A stretch of 36,654 bases of DNA. It comes from Candidatus Aenigmatarchaeota archaeon. Its GTDB lineage: Archaea > Aenigmatarchaeota > Aenigmatarchaeia > QMZP01. The notes under the pieces were generated by a model. The model saw only the letters and a program-made list of their open reading frames with translations, did not search any database and was not told the origin of the DNA. The stretch covers positions 1-36,654 of the forward strand of contig JADHYO010000003.1 in NCBI GenBank assembly GCA_016782405.1, given 5' to 3'. The position numbers were made by a program, and so were the translations under genes. Shown piece by piece: positions 26,995-35,154 of this stretch; position 1 is the stretch's first letter, and the number at the start of each line of letters is the position of its first letter.

Positions 26995-27081
26995 CCGGGA
27001 GGGGGCATCAAAAGAAAGACAGGAAGATCTCTTCACAGAGACCTCGTTTTACCTACTTCATGTTTCCTGCCCCCTGACCGG
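26995..27081 (+). ncRNA. Long-range stem enclosing a small hairpin
   Basis: ccgg-g-agggggca (26995-27007) with tgccccct-ga-ccgg (27068-27081); internal tctct-tcac-agaga. Confidence 0.4.
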
Positions 27082-27111
27082 TTTGGCCAAGCGGGTACTT
27101 TTAATATGTTC

Positions 27112-27199
27112 GGGGAGGGTGTGTGCTGCGTTGGATTCTTTGAATTCAGTGATGTTGATCCCCCAATCAGCCCTGGTGCATACTCCTCCCCCTTTTTTT
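27112..27199 (+). terminator. Terminal stem followed by T7 (candidate 3' end/terminator of the island transcript)
   Basis: ggggagggtgtgtgc (27112-27126) pairs with gtgcata-c-tcctcccc (27176-27191) using some G-U pairs and one bulge, followed by ttttttt (27193-27199). Confidence 0.5.
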
Positions 27200-27212
27200 A
27201 AAAATAAAATTG

Positions 27213-27243
27213 GCTCGCTGTTTGTGTTGTCAACTTAGCGGGC
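27213..27243 (-). terminator. Candidate terminator hairpin after the aCPSF1 gene
   Basis: gctcgct/agcgggc arms 19 bp past the aCPSF1 stop, then a T-rich run on the minus strand. Confidence 0.35.
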
Positions 27244-27261
27244 ACGATTAGAAATTCGGAT

Positions 27262-29127
27262 TTATTTGAGGCGGATTGCGTCTGTTGGGCGGGGAGCAAG
27301 TGTTTCCATGCGGAACATTTTATGCACATCGCGGGCGAGCTCCTGGCATTTCTTGGCTTCGCCATGAATCATCATGACCCTTTCAGGGCGGGAGCGGAGG
27401 CGGCGAACATAGTTTGTGAGTTGGTTCCTGCCGGAGTGGCCTGTCATGCCGTGGACTGTACCTATTTCCATGTCAATGTTCAGGGTTTTTGTCCTTCCAC
27501 CCTCACCGGCCATTGGGAGTGTTTTCCAGCCTTTCTGGATGCGGGAACCTAGTGTGGCTGGGTGCTGCCACCCTACAAACATTAGGGCGTTCTTTTTGTC
27601 AGGGGCCAATCCCTTCAAGTATTCAATTGCCGGGCCGCCAATAAGCATGCCTGAGGTTGCGAGGATTACTGCAGGTTCTGAGGAGTCTATGATGGAATCG
27701 CGCTCTTTTGGGGCAACGCGCTTGAACATGTCAGAGAGGAATGGGTTTTTACCGTAGCGGAAAATGTTCCGCTGCATGCTTCTGGAGAGGTATTCTGGAT
27801 AGGCTGTGTGGATTGCAGTTGCGTCCCATATCATACCCTCCATGTAGACTGGATGCTGGAAGTTGTTGCCCTCGAGGATGGACATGACCTCCTGGCCACG
27901 GCCAACAGCAAAGCTGGGGATTAGGATTTTTCCACCGCGCTCCATTGTTTTGTTGATCATTTCCATCATATTTGCTTCCACATCCCTTCTTTGGGGGAGA
28001 ATGTTGTCTGAGCCTCCGTATGTGGATTCCATTATTAGGGTTTCAACCCGCTTGAAGTCTGTCCAGGCAGGGTCACAGAGGCGGGTGGGGCCGAACTTGA
28101 AGTCTCCTGTATAAAGGAGGTTGTGCACGCCTTCTCCCACATGGAGATGGACCAGTGAGCTTCCTAGGAGGTGGCCTGCTGGTTGAAGTGTGAGACGCAT
28201 GTCTGGGGTTATGTCAGAAACCTCCCCGTAGCCTAAAGCAATGGAATGCTTCACCATTTTCTCTACTGCTTTTTTGGAGTAAGGAGGCGTCTTGCCGTTC
28301 CGTTGGCAGATGTCAATGTAGTCCAGGCAGAGGAGTACAATAGTATCGCGGGTTGGTGGTGTCAAGTAAAGGGGTCCTGTGAAACCCTTCTCGTAGAGGT
28401 AGGGGATCAAAGCCCCGTGATCAATATGTGAATGGGAAAGGACAACAGCGTCTAGATTACCAATGTCAAACTCCGGCACGTCCAGAAAGGGGTAGTCACC
28501 TGTTCCAGGCACAACCCCACAATCAAGCATTACATTGGAGTTTTTTGTCTGCACAAGAATGCAACTCCTTCCAACCTGGCGAGCAGCTCCGAGGAATGAT
28601 ACCCTAACCCAGTCATCCTCTTTAGAAACGTCAGAATTTATTTTCTGGCCTATTCTGTTCAGAAACTTCTTCCTGTAGTCAATCTCTGTGTGGAGGAGGT
28701 TTCTAACAGCGCGCACAATTGGAGACTTTATGCCAGGGGCGCGCTCAATCTTGGGCAGCCAGCAGGTTTCATTTTTTATCTTCCTGTAGGTTTCCCCGCC
28801 TTTACCGATTACCAGGCCAGGTTTCTGGGCCTCTATAATGACCTTCCCGAGTTCTGGTTCAAAATAAATTGCATGGATGCCTGCATCCTCTGAGATTGTC
28901 TTCTCGATGAACTCTTTTGTCTTTTCTGGGTCCTTTGTTATGGAAAGATCGGGACGCAGCTCCACGCGCTTTTTCAGTTCCCTTACAATAGAGCGGATTG
29001 TTGATTCTCCATTCTGGAAAAAGTCCTTGTTCTTCGTGTACATTACAATCTCAGAAGCTTCAAATTTCATCTCAGTGATATCTGCATCTGAGGGAAGCTT
29101 TTTTTGCAGTTCCTTTAAGATAGACAT
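27262..29127 (-). CDS. Beta-CASP ribonuclease aCPSF1/FttA (KH domains + metallo-beta-lactamase)
   Basis: N-terminal KH (GLVIGKGGETYRKI), VVLSHSHIDHGALIPYL, beta-CASP motifs, MTGHSGRNQL...VMMIHGEAKKC. Confidence 0.95.
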   Translation of the reverse strand: MSILKELQKKLPSDADITEMKFEASEIVMYTKNKDFFQNGESTIRSIVRELKKRVELRPDLSITKDPEKTKEFIEKTISEDAGIHAIYFEPELGKVIIEAQKPGLVIGKGGETYRKIKNETCWLPKIERAPGIKSPIVRAVRNLLHTEIDYRKKFLNRIGQKINSDVSKEDDWVRVSFLGAARQVGRSCILVQTKNSNVMLDCGVVPGTGDYPFLDVPEFDIGNLDAVVLSHSHIDHGALIPYLYEKGFTGPLYLTPPTRDTIVLLCLDYIDICQRNGKTPPYSKKAVEKMVKHSIALGYGEVSDITPDMRLTLQPAGHLLGSSLVHLHVGEGVHNLLYTGDFKFGPTRLCDPAWTDFKRVETLIMESTYGGSDNILPQRRDVEANMMEMINKTMERGGKILIPSFAVGRGQEVMSILEGNNFQHPVYMEGMIWDATAIHTAYPEYLSRSMQRNIFRYGKNPFLSDMFKRVAPKERDSIIDSSEPAVILATSGMLIGGPAIEYLKGLAPDKKNALMFVGWQHPATLGSRIQKGWKTLPMAGEGGRTKTLNIDMEIGTVHGMTGHSGRNQLTNYVRRLRSRPERVMMIHGEAKKCQELARDVHKMFRMETLAPRPTDAIRLK

Positions 29128-29173
29128 TATTTTCCTCTCCTTTTACTCAAGAACCGGATATAAAGATAAAAAA

Positions 29174-29815
29174 TTATTTCTTCATTAGCTTTTCCACTTC
29201 ACTTACTGGAACCCGCCTGAAGCCATTTGCGTCAATCACTGCGAGGTCTATTCCTTCCCCGCCGGATGCAATGTCACGCTGGACTGCAGAAGAAATGGCG
29301 TCAACTATCAGTTTCTTCCCTCTTGCAACATCAATGCCTTTTTTGTAGCCATTCTCCAATACCCCAAATGCCATTGGGCTTCCAGAACCAGAGGAGAAAT
29401 ATTCATCCTCTTCTATTAGTGAACCGTCAGGTGCGAATGAGAACAGTCGCGGCTTGGTGTCATAGCCCCCTACAACCAATTGGACAATATATGGGTAGAA
29501 ACGTCGGGCATAGAGCATATTTGATATTAGGTTTGCTGCTGCCTCTATTTTAATTGGTCTTTTTTCTTTTAGGTGGTAGAGCCTTAGTTCTGCCTTGATA
29601 TATCTTTCCAGGGCTTGGGCATCCCCGACAACACCAGCAATAGTCATCCCTATATGATTATCCAGTTGCCGCACTTTTTCTGCTTTTTTGCTTGCCACAA
29701 GATAGCCCATTGTGGCTTTTTTCTCTGCACCAATTACAACACCGTCAGAACATATCATGCCAACGGTTGTTGTGCCGGTTTCAATTTTTTTTGGAATTTC
29801 CGCGTCTTTTAGCAT
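29174..29815 (-). CDS. psmB: 20S proteasome beta subunit
   Basis: Thr nucleophile context ETGTTTVGMICSDGVVIGAEKKATMGYLVASKKAEKVRQLDNHIGMTIAGVVGDAQAL. Confidence 0.95.
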   Translation of the reverse strand: MLKDAEIPKKIETGTTTVGMICSDGVVIGAEKKATMGYLVASKKAEKVRQLDNHIGMTIAGVVGDAQALERYIKAELRLYHLKEKRPIKIEAAANLISNMLYARRFYPYIVQLVVGGYDTKPRLFSFAPDGSLIEEDEYFSSGSGSPMAFGVLENGYKKGIDVARGKKLIVDAISSAVQRDIASGGEGIDLAVIDANGFRRVPVSEVEKLMKK

Positions 29816-29897
29816 CGCTATTACCTGTAAATTTAGAAGGAGCCTGTTATAAATTAATGAGCTCGGGGGTTTATAAAGGTTATGCCTAGTGGGGGTT

Positions 29898-30350
29898 TCA
29901 CTTCTTCAGCAACCTCTTCAGCTCCTCTTGAAAAGATTGGATATCTGTGAATTCTCTGTAGACTGAGGCGAAGCGGATGTATGCAACCTTGTCTATACTC
30001 TTCAACTTCTTAACAACGAGGTCGCCGATTACTGAGCTTACCACTTCCTGGGACGGGCGCTTTCTCAGCTCATTTTCAACCTGATCCAGAAGCCTTTCGA
30101 TCTTTTCCTGTTTCACTGGGCGCTTCTCGCAGGCCTTCATTACACCCATCTTGAGCTTGCCCCTGTCAAACATCTCCCGCTTACCACCCTTCTTGATGAC
30201 AACAAGGTCCCCTACCTCCACGCGTTCGTAGGTGGTGAAGCGCTTTTTGCATGACAAGCACTCCCTTCTACGGCGTGTGGCTTTAACGTCAGGGGTTTCT
30301 CGCTTGTCAACAACCCTGCTTCCGTCATGGCTGCAGAACGGGCATTTCAT
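29898..30350 (-). CDS. nrdR: Transcriptional repressor NrdR (zinc ribbon + ATP cone)
   Basis: MKCPFCSHDGSRVVDKRETPDVKATRRRRECLSCKKRFTTYERVE...VYREFTDIQSFQEEL. Confidence 0.95.
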   Translation of the reverse strand: MKCPFCSHDGSRVVDKRETPDVKATRRRRECLSCKKRFTTYERVEVGDLVVIKKGGKREMFDRGKLKMGVMKACEKRPVKQEKIERLLDQVENELRKRPSQEVVSSVIGDLVVKKLKSIDKVAYIRFASVYREFTDIQSFQEELKRLLKK

Positions 30351-30751
30351 TCTAACCTCTTAACTGATTCCTTAATCCAGGAGGGGAAGTTTCCCTCCAA
30401 GATGGACTCTTTAGCTACCCAGAGGAAGCCTTCATGATCATCACTGAGCTTCAGCTCCCCGTTTTTTATGGTGCAGAGGAATACTGTCCCTACCACATGG
30501 AAATTTTCAGACCATGCTATGGTTACCACATGGACCGGTTTCTGCACGTCAACATCAAGATTGGTCTCCTCTTTAACCTCACACCTTAGGGCCTCTATGG
30601 GATTTGTCTCGCCAAATTCAATCTTCCCTCCTGGGATGTCATTTGCGTCAAAATCCTTGTGGACACTGTTAGGCTTCTTCAGGAGAAGGATTTTATTGTC
30701 CTTTATTACCAATGCTTTCACTGCAGGGAAGATATTCTGATTCATTCCCAC
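30347..30751 (-). CDS. Nudix hydrolase
   Basis: GGKIEFGETNPIEALRCEVKEETNLDV Nudix box; overlaps nrdR by 4 nt. Confidence 0.88.
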   Translation of the reverse strand: MGMNQNIFPAVKALVIKDNKILLLKKPNSVHKDFDANDIPGGKIEFGETNPIEALRCEVKEETNLDVDVQKPVHVVTIAWSENFHVVGTVFLCTIKNGELKLSDDHEGFLWVAKESILEGNFPSWIKESVKRLE

Positions 30752-31308
30752 ACCACTTCCTTACCTTTTTCTCTGTTGTTTACAATGCGGGCAAGTATGA
30801 AGAGGAAGTCTGAAAGGCGGTTGAAGTATTTTAGGATTTGGAAATTGACTGTTTCCATCTTGGCTGCCACTACCCTTCTTTCAACGCGGCGGGTGACTGC
30901 GCGGGCGTATTGCAGGGCTGTTGCTCCGGGGGTTCCTGAGGGCAGGATGAACTTGTTCAATGGGGGCAGCTCTTTCTCAAATTTCATAATGAGGTCTTCC
31001 ATTTTTTTTACTTCGTTCTCTGTCATTTCCTTGGTTCGTTTCAACCGCTCGGTCTGTCTTGGATCAAGTGTTTCCTGCTTTTTTATTGGGTTAGCTAAGT
31101 CAGAACCTATTAGGAGGAGGTCGCCCTGGATTTCCCTGAGGATTTCCCTTGCTTCTTTGTCCTTAATCAGTGAGACAGCCAGCCCAATAAGGGAATTCAG
31201 CTCATCCACTTCGCCAAAGGCTTCAACTAAGGGGTTGTCCTTTTTTACACATTCTCCTGCATAAAGGTATGTATGGCCGGAATCGAAATGGTCACTATAC
31301 TTCTTCAT
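30742..31308 (-). CDS. Cob(I)alamin adenosyltransferase, PduO/ATR type
   Basis: GHTYLYAGECVKKDNPLVEAFGEVDELNSLIGLA...ILPSGTPGATALQYARAVTRRVERRVV...YFNRLSDFLFILAR. Confidence 0.93.
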   Translation of the reverse strand: MKKYSDHFDSGHTYLYAGECVKKDNPLVEAFGEVDELNSLIGLAVSLIKDKEAREILREIQGDLLLIGSDLANPIKKQETLDPRQTERLKRTKEMTENEVKKMEDLIMKFEKELPPLNKFILPSGTPGATALQYARAVTRRVERRVVAAKMETVNFQILKYFNRLSDFLFILARIVNNREKGKEVVWE

Positions 31309-31349
31309 GATTCCCTCATGGATTCTTGATTTAAAAATGCGCTATCACA

Positions 31350-31706
31350 CTATGCTTTTTGTTTTATGCGCGCAAACCCATCAAAATGGATTTTTGAATC
31401 ATCAGGATTGAAGACCTCAACCACTTTGTATTTTCCTTTTGTGTGCAGCTCGTTGTCCAGCATGATATGAGTAGCTTCCAGGATAACAATGCTTGCCAGT
31501 GGGCGGGAAAGCTGGCTACCATCTGTTTCCAGGAGCGGGATTTCCCCCTCAAGGTAGTAATTGCGTTGGCCTTTCTTGAGAAATTCATGGACCTGACCGG
31601 CCTCAAGCCCTTCGGGGATGCACTCTTCCCTTTCCCTGCTTCCGGCCCGGAATTCAGAAATGTTCCGCAGTGCCAAGTCCGGATTGAATTCAACTTGTAT
31701 ACCCAT
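31350..31706 (-). CDS. Hypothetical protein
   Basis: MGIQVEFNPDLALRNISEFRAGSREREECIPEGLEAGQVHEFLKKGQRNYYLEGEIPLLETDG...; start at 31706 avoids overlap with the RNR gene. Confidence 0.6.
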   Translation of the reverse strand: MGIQVEFNPDLALRNISEFRAGSREREECIPEGLEAGQVHEFLKKGQRNYYLEGEIPLLETDGSQLSRPLASIVILEATHIMLDNELHTKGKYKVVEVFNPDDSKIHFDGFARIKQKA

Positions 31707-31737
31707 AGCATCACTTGGGTTTTTGTTTAAAATATTA

Positions 31738-34110
31738 TCAGAGAAAGCAAGCTGAAAGTCCGCATTCTTTGCAGGTTGCGCAGCCTTCACCGAAGTCCAG
31801 GTTCTTTGATGTACATTCTGGACATTCTTCCCAACGCTTCATGTCAGCCTTGGTTATGGATTCTTGGCTGGCAGAGGGGTTGGGTTCTTGGCTGGCAGAG
31901 GGGTTGGGTTCCTGGCTCGCGGGGGGTTTGGGTTCCTGGCTGACAGTGGTTTCTGTGGATGGGATGACTTGGGGTTTAATGTCGCCGTTTTCCTCTGGGA
32001 TTGAATCTCCTGTTTTCATGACCTGGATTTTCCTACTCTTGTCGCGGTAGACAGTGCAACCCTTGCAACCGAGCTCCCAGGCAAGGAGATACCCGTTGGA
32101 GACGTCTTCCTTGGTTGCGGTGGAGGGGAAGTTTATTGTCTTTGTTATTGAATTATCCACATGCTTCTGGAACGATGCCTGCATCCTTATGTGGGCCTCT
32201 GCTGAGATGTCCAGGGCTGTGGCAAAGATGCCCTTGAGGTCCTGGGGGAGGTCCAGCTTCTGGACTGAGCCGCACGCCTTTGCCACAGTGCGCATCAGCT
32301 CTTCGGAGTAAAGCCCGCGCTTCTTGAGCGCGTCCTCAAAGTCATTGTTCACATAATAGAGGGTCTGGCCGCCCATTACTTCTGCCTTTGCAAATACTAA
32401 TGCAAAGGTTGGCTCAAGACCTGAGGAACAGTCAAACATCATTGAAATTGTTCCTGTGGGTGCGATTGTTGTGAGTGCTGCATTTCTCATTTTTATTCCC
32501 TTTTCCTTGTAAATGCTTTTGTCCCAGTTGGGGAATGGGCTTTTTTCCTTGGCCAGCTCCTGGCTCATTTTGTGGGCTTCTTCATTAACAATCCTCATAA
32601 CTTTGTCTGCTGCTTCAAGCCCTTCTTGGGAATCATACTTTATCCCGAGCTTGTGAAGCATGTCTGCAAAACCCATTATACCCAATCCTATTCTGCGGTT
32701 GCCGCGGAACACCTTGTTGACCTTTTCCACTGGGAATTCTGAGCGGTCAATTACATTGTCAAGCATCCTAACCGCGATTCTTGTCACCTCCTTCAGGCGT
32801 TCTGTGTCGATTTTTCCATCCTTTGCAAATGCCTTGAGGCTTATAGATCCTAAATTGCACACATCACCGTCGTGGAGCATCTGCTCACCACACGGATTGC
32901 ACGCTTCTATTCTCCCGAGACCGGGAAGGGGGTTGGACTTGTTCACTGTGTCCATGAATATTACACCAGGTTCGCCATTATTCCAGGCAGCTGTCACAAC
33001 TTTGTCAAAGAGTTCACGGGGGGTCATGTTTGCTTCCTTTATGTCAGTGATATTGCCATGCTCGTCCCTGCTAACATATCTGGGAAGCATCTTTTCTTTT
33101 CCAAAGGAGCACATCCAGGGGTTTGTATCGTCTGATTTGACTTTTTCCATGAACTCATCTGTAAGGCCTACAGAGATGTTGAAGTTTTTTATGTCACCCT
33201 CGACTGCCTTGCAGTTGATGAAGTCCATGATATCTGGGTGGTCAACTCGCATGACTGCCATGTTGGCGCCGTGACGACCTTGCTGTTTAATTACCCCGAA
33301 GGCGTTGTTGTAGACCCGCAAAAAAGAGACAGGCCCTGAGGCCTGGCCCCTTGAGCGCTTTGCTATACTTTGCGCAGGCCTCAGGAGGTGGAAAGGGAAG
33401 CCCAGCCCAGCCCCGGCCTGCTGGAGAAGGGAGGCGTCCTTGAGTGTTGTGAAGATGCCGTCCATGCTGTCCTCCATGTGGAGGACAATGCAGTTTGATA
33501 TTAGCGGGGTTGGGGCTCCGGCATTCGCAAGTGTGCGGCCTGCAGGGGTGAACTCAAAATTGAGCATCACATCCAGGAACTGCTTCCTGATTTTTTCAAT
33601 TTCCTCGTCGCTTTTATTGTAGTCTTTCTCCACCTCAGCCAAAGTCCTTGCCACCCGCCTGAACATTTCCTCTGGGGACTCTGCTATATTCCCGTCCTCA
33701 TCTCTGGCCAAGTAGCGGCCTGCCACCACCCTGAGGGCATTTGGGGAGAATGGAATCTTGGTTGTCCTGCCGTTTAGTATTTCCCTTTGGGTGGCCCTGA
33801 CTTCAGAGCGCTTCTGGCGATAGAGGATGTAAACCTTAGCTGTCTTTGCATGACCGTTGCTTATAAGAATGCGTTCAACCATGTCCTGAATCCCTTCTAC
33901 TGTGGGTAGTGTGTTTTTAGGTGTTTCTTTTTCAAGGGTTTCAACAACCTGTTCTGCCAGGTTCTCGGCCAGATTGCGATCCTTCCCTCCCACGGACTGG
34001 GCAGCCTTGAAAATAGCATTTATTATTTTTCCCTTGTCAAAAGCAACGACTATGTCATCACGTTTCTTTATCTTCTCTATCTTTGTTTTCTTTTCATCAA
34101 CACTTTCCAT
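31738..34110 (-). CDS. nrdJ: Adenosylcobalamin-dependent (class II) ribonucleoside-diphosphate reductase
   Basis: N-terminal ATP cone, NCIVLHMEDSMDGIFTTLKDASLLQQAGAGLGFPF, RIEACNPCGEQ, GLGIMGFADML, TIAPTGTISMM, C-terminal CPEC..CATCKECGLSACFL. MESVDEKK start at 34110 preferred over 34167. Confidence 0.95.
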   Translation of the reverse strand: MESVDEKKTKIEKIKKRDDIVVAFDKGKIINAIFKAAQSVGGKDRNLAENLAEQVVETLEKETPKNTLPTVEGIQDMVERILISNGHAKTAKVYILYRQKRSEVRATQREILNGRTTKIPFSPNALRVVAGRYLARDEDGNIAESPEEMFRRVARTLAEVEKDYNKSDEEIEKIRKQFLDVMLNFEFTPAGRTLANAGAPTPLISNCIVLHMEDSMDGIFTTLKDASLLQQAGAGLGFPFHLLRPAQSIAKRSRGQASGPVSFLRVYNNAFGVIKQQGRHGANMAVMRVDHPDIMDFINCKAVEGDIKNFNISVGLTDEFMEKVKSDDTNPWMCSFGKEKMLPRYVSRDEHGNITDIKEANMTPRELFDKVVTAAWNNGEPGVIFMDTVNKSNPLPGLGRIEACNPCGEQMLHDGDVCNLGSISLKAFAKDGKIDTERLKEVTRIAVRMLDNVIDRSEFPVEKVNKVFRGNRRIGLGIMGFADMLHKLGIKYDSQEGLEAADKVMRIVNEEAHKMSQELAKEKSPFPNWDKSIYKEKGIKMRNAALTTIAPTGTISMMFDCSSGLEPTFALVFAKAEVMGGQTLYYVNNDFEDALKKRGLYSEELMRTVAKACGSVQKLDLPQDLKGIFATALDISAEAHIRMQASFQKHVDNSITKTINFPSTATKEDVSNGYLLAWELGCKGCTVYRDKSRKIQVMKTGDSIPEENGDIKPQVIPSTETTVSQEPKPPASQEPNPSASQEPNPSASQESITKADMKRWEECPECTSKNLDFGEGCATCKECGLSACFL
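31861..31932 (-). repeat. 24-bp tandem repeat inside the RNR gene (about 3 copies)
   Basis: ttcttggctggcagaggggttggg at 31861-31884 and 31885-31908 (identical), diverged copy 31909-31932; encodes (P)NPSASQEP linker repeats. Confidence 0.9.
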
Positions 34111-34129
34111 TTGACACCACACATTCAAA

Positions 34130-34145
34130 ACACAATATTTTGTGT
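34130..34145. promoter_or_regulatory. NrdR-box-like palindrome 1
   Basis: acacaatattttgtgt, 20 bp upstream of the nrdJ ATG. Confidence 0.8.
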
Positions 34146-34161
34146 TCTGAGAACGAATAAA

Positions 34162-34177
34162 GCACAATATGTTGTGT
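34162..34177. promoter_or_regulatory. NrdR-box-like palindrome 2
   Basis: gcacaatatgttgtgt, 32 bp (about three helical turns) from box 1 start to start. Confidence 0.78.
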
Positions 34178-34278
34178 TTTCCTGATATTACTTAGTCCCA
34201 ATCCTTTATATTGATTTTTGTGATGTGGGATATATTTCCCAACAAGATGTTTCCAAAACTAATTTCTTAACAGTGTTA

Positions 34279-35154
34279 TTATCTTGGCTGGAAGTCAAAA
34301 CGCCACTTTTCTAGATTTTGTTGTTTAGGCTGGCTTTTCTTTCTTGTTTTCATGTACCTCACCAGAAAGATTCCCAGAATAACCACTACAACTGCGGCTC
34401 CTGCCCACGGGGCTGCCTCGGCAAGGAATCTTCCTGTTGGATCAATGCCTGATTGTTGGGTCTGGTTGCCTTTGGTTTCATTGGCTTCAGGCTCTAGGCA
34501 CAGGCCATTCACGCATTCCCCAAGGCACACTTCGCTGTAAACCCATTTACCATCTTCACAGACAAACACAGTGAAGCCTTCACCGCATTTTTTAACCCCA
34601 GAAGGACACTCTCCCCTTTTTACTGTTTCTTCCTGGGTTGTGGAAGAGGGTGATGATACGCTGATTGGTGGGGGCTGCTGCGATGATGATGAGCTTCCGC
34701 CTGTAGACGGGCTTGGTGGTGGGCTTGGTGGGGCTGAGACATGAATTTCAACTGATTCCACTGAGCCGCTTGACTTCTGGCTGTTGTTGCTTATTGCTTG
34801 CCAACTGCCCTGAACAAAGTAGGTTCCGCTAGCAGAGGATGGTATACCAACATAATATGTTATTTCCTTGTTTGAAATGCCGGACTTGCTGCTGAACAGC
34901 CACTTGATTTGGCTATTGATTATTTTATCAATTTCAGGCGACGCCCCATGGATGGACCAGCCAGATGGGAGGGTTTCAGTTACAATTAAGCCTTCCTGCG
35001 TTCCTGTAACAGTCAGAGTGAGCTTGACTTTGAAAACGTCGCCTGAATGGACCTGGATGCTGACAGGGCTCCTACTGATTTCAACCTGGGCTGCTGCATA
35101 CGGCAGGATGGAAATAAAAATGACAGCGAGGATTAATCCTGAGTGTTTGCCCAT
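34279..35154 (-). CDS. Secreted, C-terminally membrane-anchored surface protein
   Basis: Signal peptide, Ig-like beta region, low-complexity Pro/Ser linker, Cys-containing module GECPSGVKKCGEGFTVFVCEDGKWVYSEVCLGECVNGLC, C-terminal TM then basic tail. Confidence 0.7.
   Translation of the reverse strand: MGKHSGLILAVIFISILPYAAAQVEISRSPVSIQVHSGDVFKVKLTLTVTGTQEGLIVTETLPSGWSIHGASPEIDKIINSQIKWLFSSKSGISNKEITYYVGIPSSASGTYFVQGSWQAISNNSQKSSGSVESVEIHVSAPPSPPPSPSTGGSSSSSQQPPPISVSSPSSTTQEETVKRGECPSGVKKCGEGFTVFVCEDGKWVYSEVCLGECVNGLCLEPEANETKGNQTQQSGIDPTGRFLAEAAPWAGAAVVVVILGIFLVRYMKTRKKSQPKQQNLEKWRFDFQPR

Noticed and set aside
25160-27200. Group II/group I intron, RNase P RNA or SRP RNA as an explanation for the island
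   Set aside because: No RT/maturase/homing endonuclease, no recognisable domain V, no P7/P3 core, no GAGGAAAGTCC or ACAGAA..GGCTTA motifs, no SRP helix 8 motif by eye. A covariance-model search is still needed.
26911-27201. 96-aa plus-strand ORF MYKLNPLYLYFGFGSG...
   Set aside because: Runs through several hairpins and ends in the U-run terminator; no RBS-like site and no protein-like character. Treated as noncoding.
25130-27210. Target-site duplication flanking the island
   Set aside because: Only A/T-rich similarity (taaaaattg vs taaaattgg) is seen; too low-complexity to count.
34227-34245. tgggatatatttccca palindrome upstream of nrdJ
   Set aside because: Short A/T-centred palindrome without a partner or a recognised regulator; likely chance.
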